Positions 17,874-26,932 are shown, numbered from the stretch's first letter. The stretch: 64,000 bases of DNA from Thalassospira indica (GCF_003403095.1 NZ_CP031555.1:2398001-2462000), one strand, 5' to 3'. Program-made: numbers and translations. The notes: generated from the letters alone by a model not told the origin.

Positions 17874-18872
17874 ATGCTGACTTATCTGGCAAGACGGCTT
17901 TTCGTGATGATACCCACGCTGTTTATGATCAGCGTGCTGGTGTTTGTCATCATTCAGCTGCCACCCGGCGACTTTCTGACCACGTATCTCAACGAGCTTC
18001 AAGCCCAGGGCGAGGCCGTCGACCCGGCAAAGATCGAGTTTCTCAAACGCCAGTACGGCCTTGATCAGCCAATCTATATTCAATACGCCGAATGGGCCTG
18101 GGGGCTGCTGCAAGGCGATCTCGGTTTCTCGTTTGAGTATAACCTGCCTGTGAGTGATGTGGTTGGTGATCGGCTTTGGCTGTCGCTGGTGCTGAATTTC
18201 AGCACGGTGATCTTCATTTATATCGTCAGCTTCCCCATCGGGATCTATTCCGCAACTCGGCAATATAGCTGGGGCGACTACGGGTTCACTTTACTTGGCT
18301 TCCTTGGGCTTGCCATGCCGAACTTCCTGTTTGCTCTGATCCTGCTTTATTACGCAAACGTCGTTTTCGGAACATCGATCGGTGGTCTGATGGACCCTGA
18401 ATACATCAATCAAGGCTGGTCCTTGGCCAAGATGATGTCGGTCGTTGAACATCTTTGGGCACCGGTCGTGGTGATCGGGACATCCGGGACAGCCGCCATG
18501 ATCCGCCGTCTGCGCGCCAACCTGCTTGATGAACTGGGCAAGCAATATGTGGTTACAGCCCACGCGAAGGGCCTGTCACCGACCAAGGTACTGTTCAAAT
18601 ATCCTTTGCGCATGGCACTTAACCCGTTCATCGCCGATATCGGTAACATCCTGCCACAGGTGGTGTCGGGCTCGGTTCTGGTGTCGGTGGTGATGTCATT
18701 GCCGACAACGGGGCCGATGTTGCTTACGGCACTGCAAAGTCAGGACATGTATCTGGCTGGTTCCTTCCTGATGTTCTTGGCCCTTTTGACGGTTGTCGGC
18801 ATGTTTGTTTCCGATGTTCTGCTTGCCTGGCTTGACCCGCGCATTCGCCTGCAGGGAGGGGTCGGGAATTGA
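17874..18872 (+). CDS. ABC transporter permease (DppB type)
   Basis: A 332-residue inner-membrane permease with six predicted helices. The N terminus (MLTYLARRLFVMIPTLFM) and the IQLPPGDF motif at the end of helix 1 are typical of DppB/OppB proteins. The cytoplasmic EAA-type loop is visible as VTAHAKGLSPTKVLFKYPLR. It pairs with the permease encoded immediately downstream, whose TTG start overlaps its stop codon. The 75-base gap after the binding-protein gene is the largest inside the importer operon. No terminator-like structure is evident in it. Confidence 0.93.
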   Translation: MLTYLARRLFVMIPTLFMISVLVFVIIQLPPGDFLTTYLNELQAQGEAVDPAKIEFLKRQYGLDQPIYIQYAEWAWGLLQGDLGFSFEYNLPVSDVVGDRLWLSLVLNFSTVIFIYIVSFPIGIYSATRQYSWGDYGFTLLGFLGLAMPNFLFALILLYYANVVFGTSIGGLMDPEYINQGWSLAKMMSVVEHLWAPVVVIGTSGTAAMIRRLRANLLDELGKQYVVTAHAKGLSPTKVLFKYPLRMALNPFIADIGNILPQVVSGSVLVSVVMSLPTTGPMLLTALQSQDMYLAGSFLMFLALLTVVGMFVSDVLLAWLDPRIRLQGGVGN

Positions 18873-20038
18873 GCAAGGAAACCGAAAAGCGCAACGAACA
18901 TTTTGTTGATTCAGCACCGTTTGATCCCTGGGATCGCGAGGAACTGACGCCTGAGCAGGAAAAGTATTTCCTTGCCTCGCAATGGCAATTGATGTGGTGG
19001 CGTTTGAAACGGCACCGGCTGGCGTATTTTTCACTGATTGTTCTGGCGATCATGTACGCGTCGGTCTTTATCGTCGAGTTCATAGCACCCTATGCGCAGG
19101 AAACCCGCAATTCGGAATATATCCATCACCCGCCGCAGGGTATTCACCTGTTCCATGACGGCGAATTTGTCGGGCCTTTTACCTATGGCACAGATTTCTC
19201 CGTCAATATGGAAACGCTCAAACCGACTTACACGGTCAATCCGGACCGGATAGAGCCATTGCGCTTCTTCTGTTCGGGGGATGAGTATGAATTCTGGGGC
19301 ATGATCGATATGGACTTCCATTTCGTCTGCCCGTCTGAAGACGGTACGCTGTTCATGTTTGGCACCGACAGGCTTGGTCGGGACATGTTGTCACGAATGA
19401 TCTATGGCGCGCGGGTTTCGCTGACCATTGGTCTGGTGGGTATTTCCGTCAGTTTCCTTCTTGGTATCCTGATTGGCGGTGCGGCTGGGTATTACGGTGG
19501 CTGGGTTGATTCAACAGCCCAGCGCGCGATTGAAGTCATCCGTTCCTTGCCGGAAATTCCGCTTTGGATGGCACTTTCGGCGGCATTGCCCGTGACCTGG
19601 AGCCCGATCTTAATTTATTTCGGGATCACGATTATCCTTGGTCTGATTGACTGGACGGGGCTTGCACGCGCGGTTCGATCGAAACTGCTGGCGCTTCGTG
19701 AAGAGGACTATGCACTGGCGGCAAGGCTGATGGGGGCAAAGCCCAAACGGATTATTGCACGTCACTTGCTGCCGAACTTTGCCAGCCACCTGATCGCCTC
19801 CGTGACGCTGTCGATCCCGAACATGATCCTTGGTGAAACCGCACTTAGCTTCCTTGGGCTGGGACTGCGCGCGCCAGTGACCAGTTGGGGCGTGTTGCTC
19901 AATGAAGCGCAAAACATCAATGCGGTCGCGGTTTATCCCTGGCTGATGTTGCCGGTTGTCCCGGTTGTTGTCGTGGTGCTCGCCTTTAACTTCCTTGGCG
20001 ATGGTCTACGGGATGCAGCTGATCCCTACAAGAACTGA
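18869..20038 (+). CDS. ABC transporter permease (DppC type) with an enlarged periplasmic loop
   Basis: A 389-residue inner-membrane permease of the DppC/OppC family. The first helix is at about 50-72. The transport domain begins with FGTDRLGRDMLSRMIYGARVS and includes the EAA-like loop ALAARLMGAKPKRIIARHLL. Between helix 1 and this domain lies a periplasmic segment of about 95 residues, rich in aromatic and acidic residues. That makes the protein longer than the usual roughly 300 residues. The start is TTG at 18869, overlapping the upstream stop, with GGAGG at 18855-18859. It is the last gene of the importer operon. Confidence 0.92.
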   Translation: MSKETEKRNEHFVDSAPFDPWDREELTPEQEKYFLASQWQLMWWRLKRHRLAYFSLIVLAIMYASVFIVEFIAPYAQETRNSEYIHHPPQGIHLFHDGEFVGPFTYGTDFSVNMETLKPTYTVNPDRIEPLRFFCSGDEYEFWGMIDMDFHFVCPSEDGTLFMFGTDRLGRDMLSRMIYGARVSLTIGLVGISVSFLLGILIGGAAGYYGGWVDSTAQRAIEVIRSLPEIPLWMALSAALPVTWSPILIYFGITIILGLIDWTGLARAVRSKLLALREEDYALAARLMGAKPKRIIARHLLPNFASHLIASVTLSIPNMILGETALSFLGLGLRAPVTSWGVLLNEAQNINAVAVYPWLMLPVVPVVVVVLAFNFLGDGLRDAADPYKN

Positions 20039-20045
20039 GCGGATT

Positions 20046-20552
20046 ATGTCGTCTAAGGTCCCTAGGATTGAGACCGAACGCCTGATCTTGCGCAGGATGT
20101 CGTTTGACGACTGGCCGGATTACGTATCCATGCTTGCGTCAAAGCGCTCAGCACACATGGGCGGCCCATATGATGCTGAGGGTGCTTGGGCGATGTTTTG
20201 TCGCGATGCTGCACAATGGGATTTTTTCAGCGTTGGTGCGCTGATGATCGATGAGAAATCGACCGGTCACTGCGTTGGTCAAGTGGGCATCAATTTTGGG
20301 CCGCCGTTCCCTGAATATGAACTAGGTTGGCTTGTGTATCCAGATGCAGAAGGCAAGGGATATGCGTTTGAGGCAGCAACGGCCTTGAGTGATTGGGCGT
20401 TTAACGCGCGCGGCTTGCCAACGCTTGTAAGCTACATCGCACCAGAAAATGATCGATCACTTGTCCTGGCAAACCGTCTTGGCGCAGTTCTGGATCAGAA
20501 TGCCGCCCGTCCTGATCCAGATGACCTTGTTTTCAGACACCCCAAAGGCTGA
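20046..20552 (+). CDS. GNAT family N-acetyltransferase (RimJ/RimL type)
   Basis: A 168-residue acetyltransferase. The N terminus PRIETERLILRRMSFDDW is the standard entry of the RimJ/RimL-like subfamily. The acetyl-CoA-binding region is visible as LVYPDAEGKGYAFEAATALSDWAF, followed by SYIAPENDRSLVLANRLGA. Members acetylate the N terminus of ribosomal proteins, amino sugars, antibiotics or small amines; the substrate here cannot be told. It starts seven bases after the importer's last gene and may be its distal co-transcribed member. It ends just before a convergent methyltransferase gene. Confidence 0.85.
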   Translation: MSSKVPRIETERLILRRMSFDDWPDYVSMLASKRSAHMGGPYDAEGAWAMFCRDAAQWDFFSVGALMIDEKSTGHCVGQVGINFGPPFPEYELGWLVYPDAEGKGYAFEAATALSDWAFNARGLPTLVSYIAPENDRSLVLANRLGAVLDQNAARPDPDDLVFRHPKG

Positions 20553-20558
20553 GTCCGC

Positions 20559-21416
20559 CTACTTCTTTCGCAGCCACAGACTTGTTTCATGTGCCCCATC
20601 AGGCAGGTGAATGCCATTGGCAATCGATTGATCGACCTCTTCACGCATGCGGGTGGTGGCATAGGCGCTTGACCACATGATTTCAAATCCACTGCCTGCC
20701 AGAAGCGCTGCGACACCTTGTTGTTCGTTATATCCGCGCCATTGCCAGATTTCCGGATAGTCATCGGGCAGGGTGATGTCGTGGACATGGATGATCGCCC
20801 CGCTCGGCAGGGTTGGGATGACCGATGAAAACAGCATGTCAACATCGGTGCCGGGCATCAGGATGTGACTTGAATCGATCGACAGGAAATCCGCACCGGT
20901 CAGGGTTGTGAAAACCGATGGATCGGCCTTTTGCACGATGGTGCGTTCGACGGTGATCGGAAGCTTTGCGATATCAGCGCGTGGCGCCGGATCAATCGCA
21001 TGAAATGCCGTATCGAGTTCGCCGTCCTTGATCGCCCGGTAATAAAACCGTGTTGAATGACCCGAACCGATTTCAATGATCCGGTCCGGGCGAAATTCAC
21101 GGGTAAAGACATAGGCCATCATGCCATCAAGGCGCGGAAACCAGCTTTGTTGCCAGCGCGGCTCCGGCGGGGTGGCATTGCCGAAACTCGCAAACGCCTC
21201 CTGATACTTTGCGGCCTTGGTCAGCCACGCCTTCATGGTGGGGGCGGCCGTGTCCATCATGGTTTCGATTGCCGGGTATGTTGGGCGCCCCACGGCCTTT
21301 GCCGTCTCGCTGGCATAGCGGTAAGGGATGAAATAGCCGGCAGGCTCAGCGCCAATCAGTGTTTTCAAACCAAGTTTCAAGCGGCGCATTCTTAGAGAGA
21401 ACGGCATCGAGGTCAT
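20559..21416 (-). CDS. Class I SAM-dependent methyltransferase-like protein
   Basis: A 285-residue protein with a class I (Rossmann) methyltransferase core. The SAM-binding motif I is IIEIGSGHSTRFY at about residues 113-125. A later LSIDSSHI strand and IIHVHDI resemble the Methyltransf_24 group, often found among polysaccharide or small-molecule methyltransferases. The N-terminal 80 residues are basic and unassigned. It is convergent with the acetyltransferase gene, with only six bases between the stop codons. Proximity to the glycan and importer block makes a sugar or envelope substrate conceivable, but it is on the other strand. Confidence 0.72.
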   Translation of the reverse strand: MTSMPFSLRMRRLKLGLKTLIGAEPAGYFIPYRYASETAKAVGRPTYPAIETMMDTAAPTMKAWLTKAAKYQEAFASFGNATPPEPRWQQSWFPRLDGMMAYVFTREFRPDRIIEIGSGHSTRFYYRAIKDGELDTAFHAIDPAPRADIAKLPITVERTIVQKADPSVFTTLTGADFLSIDSSHILMPGTDVDMLFSSVIPTLPSGAIIHVHDITLPDDYPEIWQWRGYNEQQGVAALLAGSGFEIMWSSAYATTRMREEVDQSIANGIHLPDGAHETSLWLRKK

Positions 21417-21474
21417 ATCAAAGGCCCCTTTGAGTTCAAAATTATTGTGTTTCTATCGGTGCCGGTAAGTTTAA

Positions 21475-22689
21475 TCAGTTGCAAAAGGTCTGATCCTCTC
21501 CGCGCCAGGTTTGCGTAAGCACAATCGCAAACACCACAGAAATCGCCGAAAATAACGCCATCAGGTAATAGACCTGCGATCCGAACTGCTCATACAGCGG
21601 GCCGGAAATCCAGATGCTGCTGCCAAGGAAGACGCCCATGGACAGTGTTGCCATCAGGCTTTGTGCCGAGGTGGCAAGTTGTTGGGGTATGGCACGGGCG
21701 ATAAAACTGACGGCGGCCAAATGTGTGATCCCGAATGTCATCGCATGAAGGGGTTGAACCAAGATAATCAACCATAGATTGTCGGTTGTACCCAGTACAA
21801 TCCAGCGTAAAATTCCCGATCCCGCACCAATCGCAAACAAGATACCCGGATGGCGTCCACGGACAAACCGCCCGGCGACGGCAAACAGAACTATCTCGGC
21901 AATCACACCAATTGACCAGAAAACGCCAATCATTTCATGCGAGTAACCGGCTGATTCCCAATGGACTGACGCAAAGGCGTAGTAAGTGCCATGAGCACCC
22001 TGGGCAAACCCGATGCAGGCGAGATAGATCAGAAAAACCGGTTTGCGCAGCAGATAGATCAGCGATGAACCGGATCTGAGCGGGCGGTCAGTTTGCGGGT
22101 CGGGCATACGGGTCGTAATGGCAAAATTCACGATCCCGGCAACGAACAGCATCCAGACGATCCATTCCGTCGATGTTCCATCCAGAACCCAGCCCGCACC
22201 ATAAGAGGCCAGAATAAAGGCAAGCGACCCCCATAGTCGAACGCGCCCATAATCAAGCTCGCGCGCCTTGCATTCATGGACCGTGATGGTCGTTCCAAGC
22301 GGCAGTAACGGTGAGAACGTAAAGCCGATAACGACTGAAAGGCCCGCAAGCCACCAAAAATCACTTGAAAGCGGGAAGGCCAGAATGGAAATCACATATA
22401 TGCCAGCAAGCCACAGCATTGGCGTCTTGCGGTTCCCGGTGCGATCAGCACGTTGGGCAATCAACGGATCGGCAAAGACGCGCACCCAGTTCGGCAGCGA
22501 AAGCAGGATGCCAATTTCGGCCGCCGATAACCCCTGGGACTTCAACCAGACCGGCCAATAAGGCAGAAAAACACCCTGAATCAGGAATAGTCCCGAAAAG
22601 AACAAGGCCAGTGTTGCTGCCGTTTTCATCCGGTCGGGATCGGTGGCCGGTGACGGTTTCAATGATGGTGTGGCGTTTGGCGTGTTCAT
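21475..22689 (-). CDS. MFS transporter (MFS_1-like, HcaT/nucleoside-permease type)
   Basis: A 404-residue inner-membrane transporter with 12 predicted helices. Helix 1 (FFSGLFLIQGVFLPYWPVWL) and the following LSAAEIGILLSLPNWVRVFADPLIAQRADR segment (about residues 45-75) are characteristic of the MFS_1-like group, which includes the phenylpropionate transporter HcaT and nucleoside permeases. The ATG at 22689 (MNTPNATPS) overlaps the mnmC stop by four bases. A longer reading would extend 96 bases into mnmC without similarity. It is the third gene of the dusA-mnmC operon; why a transporter is coupled to tRNA modification genes is not evident. The substrate is unknown. Confidence 0.85.
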   Translation of the reverse strand: MNTPNATPSLKPSPATDPDRMKTAATLALFFSGLFLIQGVFLPYWPVWLKSQGLSAAEIGILLSLPNWVRVFADPLIAQRADRTGNRKTPMLWLAGIYVISILAFPLSSDFWWLAGLSVVIGFTFSPLLPLGTTITVHECKARELDYGRVRLWGSLAFILASYGAGWVLDGTSTEWIVWMLFVAGIVNFAITTRMPDPQTDRPLRSGSSLIYLLRKPVFLIYLACIGFAQGAHGTYYAFASVHWESAGYSHEMIGVFWSIGVIAEIVLFAVAGRFVRGRHPGILFAIGAGSGILRWIVLGTTDNLWLIILVQPLHAMTFGITHLAAVSFIARAIPQQLATSAQSLMATLSMGVFLGSSIWISGPLYEQFGSQVYYLMALFSAISVVFAIVLTQTWRGEDQTFCN

Positions 22690-24734
22690 GCGGTGAGTTG
22701 CCGACGTTTGAGGCCGCGAATGATAAAACGCGCCGGATGAATGGCATCCATCAGCACTTTTTCCAGAGGCAGGGGCATATCGCAAATCTCACTGGCAAGA
22801 ATCTCGGCGGCAAGCGGGGCGCCAATCAGTCCGCGGGCCCCGAAACCGGTACAGATATACACGTCTTTGTGGTAGGGCGCATCGATATATCGCGCGCCTT
22901 TTTTGCCCTTGTCGATGTCGCCATATGACGCAAGATAGGCGTCAAAATCCGGCGCAGGACCGATCAGGGGCAGGTGATCCGCGGTTGTCGTGCGCAAGGA
23001 TGCACGGCCTTGAAGCATGTCAGGCGAGATCTTCGCCGCAACATCGGGCAGGACTTTGCCAAGCTGGGAAATGTTAAATGCGTGGTCATCTTCGCGCAGG
23101 TTCGTCTGCGCATCGTCACGCCCGAAGGTAGCCCCAAATACATGCAGGCCATCGCGCGCTGGTGTGATGTAGCCCTTGTGGCTCAGAACGCATTTGATGA
23201 CGGAACCATTGCCAAGGTTTGCCACGATTTCTTCTGGCAGAAAACTGATCTGACCACGAACAGGGTTCAGGTGATCTCTAAGCCAGCTTGTCTGAGACAG
23301 CATTTGCGTTTCAAGCGCGCCAGCGATGATAACGGCATCAAACGGCCCATAGGAATCCCCGTTTTCATTGGTCAGGACTTTGCCTTGTTCAGCATCGCCA
23401 ATGGCCGTGATGGTTGTTGAAAACCGAATATCTATGCCATCAGAAAAGGCCCGCACCACCGACGGCGGATTAACCCAGCCGGCGGATGGATAAAAAACAC
23501 CGCCATAGGGCAAGGGCAGGCCAAATCGTTCTGAGGCCTGATCACGGTCAAGCGCCTCGACAAGGTCGGGTTTGTCGCCAAGACGCGCGATCAGGCCATC
23601 AAGCCGTTCACGTTTGCGGACACTGGTGGCTAGATCAATCACGCCGCAGAAATCAGCCTCGACCAATCCATGATCGGCGAGTTTTTTGATCTTGCGATGG
23701 CTGAAGCGGTAACCAGCCTCATAAAACCGGCCCATGATGGCATCATCAACGGTCAGATAGGGCTCCAACATGCCAATCGGATTGCCCGATGCCGCGCTGG
23801 CCAGTTGATCGGCCTTTTCAAAAAGGGTTACGGCAACGCCACGTGCGTTTAAGGCATCCGCGCAGGCCGAACCGGCAAGTCCCCCACCGATAACGGCGAC
23901 AGATTTGGTTTCCTTGGGACGGGGCAGGTTAAACCAAGGATCATCGGCGATTTCAAACAGGTCCGGCGTATCGTCGTTGTCACCAATCGATGCCGGAAGC
24001 GTTGCCGTGATCATGTCGCGTTTATAGGCAAACCCTTTGCGCTTGCTGATTGCAAATCCGGCACTTTCCAGGCCGTCACGAGCAATGCGTGCGGCAGTAA
24101 AAGTCGCAAGGCTTGCAACACGCCGGTTGGACGCGCCAGCAAGTGCAGCAAACAGGTCCGGATGCCACATATCGGGATTGCGCGAGGGCGCAAAGCCATC
24201 AAGAAACCAGCAATCAATATTCCCGTCATAGCCATACCAGCATTCAATCGCATCGCCGATCAAAAGTGTCAGACTGACATTGCCATCGGCAAGGGAAAAA
24301 CGGTGCACACCGGGCAACATGGTTTCATGCGGCCAGATTTCGGCAAGCTGTTTGGAATATTGCGATAGTTCCGGCCAGCTCTGGTGTGCGCGGATCATGT
24401 CATCGCGCGACAGCGGGTATTTTTCAACGGAAACGAAATGCAGGCGTCTGGATCGTTTGGGATCAGTGCCCCAGCATTGCCAAGCGGCCAAAAAGTTCAG
24501 TCCAGTGCCAAAGCCGGTTTCGCCAATGACAAAGTTTTCGCGGTCCTGCCAGGCAGATGGAAGGTTGTTGCCCTCAAGAAACACATAGCGCGTTTCAGCA
24601 AGCCCATCCTTGGGATTGAAATAGATATCACCAAAATGCGGAGAGAACGGCACATTGCCATCCTGCCAGGTTATTTCACCAGCAGGTCTTGGTTCATCAC
24701 CCTCTGCTGGCCTGGTGACATCGTTTGCTGTCAT
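22686..24734 (-). CDS. mnmC: Bifunctional tRNA mnm5s2U34 biosynthesis enzyme MnmC
   Basis: A 682-residue cytosolic enzyme finishing the mnm5s2U modification at tRNA wobble position 34. The N-terminal methyltransferase domain (about 1-240, MnmD activity) contains VIGETGFGTGLNFL for SAM binding and the PSRNPDMW loop. The C-terminal FAD-dependent oxidase domain begins with VAVIGGGLAGSACADALNARG and removes the carboxymethyl group of cmnm5s2U. It ends with the FAD-contacting GFGARGLIGAPLAAEIL segment. Length and order match E. coli MnmC. It overlaps dusA at its start and the MFS gene at its end, both by four bases, so the three genes are translationally coupled. Confidence 0.95.
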   Translation of the reverse strand: MTANDVTRPAEGDEPRPAGEITWQDGNVPFSPHFGDIYFNPKDGLAETRYVFLEGNNLPSAWQDRENFVIGETGFGTGLNFLAAWQCWGTDPKRSRRLHFVSVEKYPLSRDDMIRAHQSWPELSQYSKQLAEIWPHETMLPGVHRFSLADGNVSLTLLIGDAIECWYGYDGNIDCWFLDGFAPSRNPDMWHPDLFAALAGASNRRVASLATFTAARIARDGLESAGFAISKRKGFAYKRDMITATLPASIGDNDDTPDLFEIADDPWFNLPRPKETKSVAVIGGGLAGSACADALNARGVAVTLFEKADQLASAASGNPIGMLEPYLTVDDAIMGRFYEAGYRFSHRKIKKLADHGLVEADFCGVIDLATSVRKRERLDGLIARLGDKPDLVEALDRDQASERFGLPLPYGGVFYPSAGWVNPPSVVRAFSDGIDIRFSTTITAIGDAEQGKVLTNENGDSYGPFDAVIIAGALETQMLSQTSWLRDHLNPVRGQISFLPEEIVANLGNGSVIKCVLSHKGYITPARDGLHVFGATFGRDDAQTNLREDDHAFNISQLGKVLPDVAAKISPDMLQGRASLRTTTADHLPLIGPAPDFDAYLASYGDIDKGKKGARYIDAPYHKDVYICTGFGARGLIGAPLAAEILASEICDMPLPLEKVLMDAIHPARFIIRGLKRRQLTA

Positions 24735-25726
24735 GCAGACAGGACCTCGTCATCCTGTTCGGGGACAAGGGCCAGGGCTTCGCGTACGACTTCCGTACCT
24801 GCACCTTTGCGATGGGCATTTTCGCTCAGATAACGGCGCCATTGTTTTGCACCGCGCATTTGCTGGAACAGGCCCAGCATATGGCGGGTGACATGGCCAA
24901 TGGTGCCATGTTCTTCTTTCAGGTGTTCTTCGATATAGGGCAGCATGGCCTCAACCACCTGATGGCGGCTCAGGGGCTTGGCGTCATCGCCATAAAAACG
25001 CCGGTCGACATCGGCCAGAACATAAGGGTTCTGATAGGCTTCACGCCCGATCATGACACCATCGACATGTTTCAGATGCGCGTCGGTTTCATCAAGCGTC
25101 TTGATGCCACCGTTGATCAGAATTTCAAGTTCCGGGAATTCCTGTTTAAGCTGATAGACCAACTCGTACTTTAACGGCGGAACTTCTCGGTTTTCCTTGG
25201 GCGAAAGGCCTTTGAGCCACGCCTTGCGCGCGTGAACGATGAAAGTCTTGCAGCCAGCCTCGGCAACCGTTTCGGTAAAGCGTTTCAGCGACGGGTAGTC
25301 TTCCTGATCGTCAATGCCGATGCGGTTTTTGACTGTGACCGGGGCGTTGCTGGCCGAAATCATCGATTTCACGCACTTCGCAACGACATCTGGCGTCGCC
25401 ATCAGACAGGCGCCAAAGGCGCCGTTCTGCACGCGGTCAGACGGGCAACCGCAATTCAGATTGATTTCATCATAGGCATAGTCATTGGCGATTTCGCAGG
25501 CGCGCGCCAGATCAGACGGGTCGCTGCCGCCAAGCTGAAGCGCAACCGGGTGTTCGGCGTCGTTATAGCGGAGATGACGTTCCACGCCGCCGTGAAGAAT
25601 GGCGCCCGTGGTGACCATTTCGGTATAAAGCAACGTATGACGACTGATCTGCCGCAGAAAATAGCGATCATGCCGATCCGTCCAATCCATCATCGGGGCG
25701 ACGGAAATACGCCGATTAACAGTCAT
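24731..25726 (-). CDS. dusA: tRNA-dihydrouridine(20/20a) synthase DusA
   Basis: A 331-residue FMN-dependent TIM-barrel enzyme that reduces uridine 20/20a in the tRNA D-loop with NADPH. The N-terminal ISVAPMMDWTDRHDR segment and TEMVTTGAIL are DusA-specific. The catalytic cysteine lies in LNCGCPSDRVQNGAFGACLM. The phosphate-binding part of the barrel is visible as INGGIKTL and DGVMIGREAYQNP. I choose ATG 25726 because it is where similarity begins and because a good promoter at 25785-25813 lies inside the longer open frame. First gene of the dusA-mnmC-MFS operon. Confidence 0.95.
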   Translation of the reverse strand: MTVNRRISVAPMMDWTDRHDRYFLRQISRHTLLYTEMVTTGAILHGGVERHLRYNDAEHPVALQLGGSDPSDLARACEIANDYAYDEINLNCGCPSDRVQNGAFGACLMATPDVVAKCVKSMISASNAPVTVKNRIGIDDQEDYPSLKRFTETVAEAGCKTFIVHARKAWLKGLSPKENREVPPLKYELVYQLKQEFPELEILINGGIKTLDETDAHLKHVDGVMIGREAYQNPYVLADVDRRFYGDDAKPLSRHQVVEAMLPYIEEHLKEEHGTIGHVTRHMLGLFQQMRGAKQWRRYLSENAHRKGAGTEVVREALALVPEQDDEVLSA

Positions 25727-25784
25727 TTGCTTACCGTTTTTGTCAAAGCCGGGTGAAGAGGGTTGCTGTATTCCAAGCGCGGTC

Positions 25785-25813
25785 TTTATATAGGTTCCGG
25801 GATTTAGGGTCAA
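25785..25813 (-). promoter_or_regulatory. Sigma70-type promoter of the dusA operon
   Basis: On the minus strand a -35 TTGACC (25808-25813) and a -10 TATAAA (25785-25790) are separated by 17 bases. The predicted start point lies about 50 bases upstream of the dusA ATG at 25726. Confidence 0.75.
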
Positions 25814-25869
25814 AACCGATTGCGCGATGCATGGCAGCATCCCGAAGATATTAAAGTACAGGATTTGAT

Positions 25870-26223
25870 ATGGTTACGATTTACGGCATCAAGAACTGCG
25901 ACACTGTCCGCAAAACCCTTAAATGGTTTGAGGCCAAGGGCATTGAAAACAAGCTCCATGATTTCCGGGCTGATGGTATTGACGCCAAGACCATTGAAGC
26001 CTGGCTTGATGAAGTCAGGGGTAAGGTTTTGATCAATAAGCGCGGGCCGAGTTATCGCAACCTCGGTGACGACGACAAAGCGACATTGGAGCAGGGCGGT
26101 GCCGCTGCGGCCGCGGTGCTTGCCGCCAATCCGACCGTGATCAAACGTCCGGTTGTTGATTTCGGATCGACCCGGACGGTCGCCTATGATGAGGAACGCT
26201 GGTCTGAGCTGGCCGGTTTGTAA
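25870..26223 (+). CDS. ArsC/Spx-family reductase-like protein (YffB type)
   Basis: A 117-residue thioredoxin-fold protein of the ArsC family. The N terminus YGIKNCDTVRKTLKWFEAKG places the single conserved cysteine at residue 10, and VLINKRGPSYRNL is the second family landmark. The KNCDT motif matches the YffB subgroup rather than true arsenate reductases. YffB-like proteins are thought to act as glutathione-dependent thiol reductases, but the physiological substrate is not established. It is divergent from dusA and lies ten bases before the HAD phosphatase gene, so those two are probably co-transcribed. Confidence 0.87.
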   Translation: MVTIYGIKNCDTVRKTLKWFEAKGIENKLHDFRADGIDAKTIEAWLDEVRGKVLINKRGPSYRNLGDDDKATLEQGGAAAAAVLAANPTVIKRPVVDFGSTRTVAYDEERWSELAGL

Positions 26224-26233
26224 GGGGGCGGAA

Positions 26234-26908
26234 ATGGCAAAGCCGGTCGTTCGGGGTGTGATCTTTGATTGTGATGGTGTTTTGGTTGATACCGAAACAC
26301 TGGCGTGTCGCGTGTTGACAGAGCAGCTTTGCGATTATGGCTGCGACATGGATATGGCGAAGACCCATGATCTTTTCATTGGTGGCACATTGGCGATGGT
26401 GCCGCCAAAAATGGAACAGATGTTTGGCATCACACTGCCAGAAGACTGGCTGTCTGAATGTTACGAACGCACGTTTACGGCCTTTCGCTACGATCTGACG
26501 CCGTTCGCACATCTTGATCCGGTGCTTGATCTGCTGGAAGAAAACAACATTCCCATTGCGATTGGCAGCAACGGTCCACATGCCAAGATGGATGTGTCGC
26601 TCGCCAAGGTAGGCTTGAAGGAACGCTTTGAAGGCAGGGTTTGCTCGGCACATGATGTCGAAAACCCTAAACCGCATCCGGATGTCTTTTTGCTGGCCGC
26701 ACAGAAAATCGGTGTCGATATCAAGGACTGCATTGTTGTGGATGACAGCCAGAACGGCGTGCGTGCAGGTGTTGCGTCCGGTGCGACAACCATCGGTCTT
26801 GTCGATATTACGCCGGCCAACTACCTTCTTGATGCCGGTGCGCACCATATTGCGACCGACCATCGCGACCTTTATCGCCTGTTGGCCGATTGGATGTCTG
26901 CAGCCTAG
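26234..26908 (+). CDS. HAD-family hydrolase (subfamily IA phosphatase)
   Basis: A 224-residue haloacid-dehalogenase phosphatase. Motif I is VIFDCDGVLVDTE with nucleophile Asp12 and acid/base Asp14. Motif II is AIGSNGP. The conserved lysine is in NPKPHPDVFLLAA, and motif IV is VVDDSQNGVRAG. An alpha-helical cap is inserted between motifs I and II. The layout resembles beta-phosphoglucomutase and 6-phosphogluconate phosphatase (YieH-like) enzymes, so a sugar phosphate is the likely substrate. The ATG at 26234 follows AAGGGGG; further upstream the frame overlaps the preceding gene. It ends at a bidirectional terminator. Confidence 0.87.
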   Translation: MAKPVVRGVIFDCDGVLVDTETLACRVLTEQLCDYGCDMDMAKTHDLFIGGTLAMVPPKMEQMFGITLPEDWLSECYERTFTAFRYDLTPFAHLDPVLDLLEENNIPIAIGSNGPHAKMDVSLAKVGLKERFEGRVCSAHDVENPKPHPDVFLLAAQKIGVDIKDCIVVDDSQNGVRAGVASGATTIGLVDITPANYLLDAGAHHIATDHRDLYRLLADWMSAA

Positions 26909-26932
26909 CTGGCGTTCATAGCATCCATCAAA

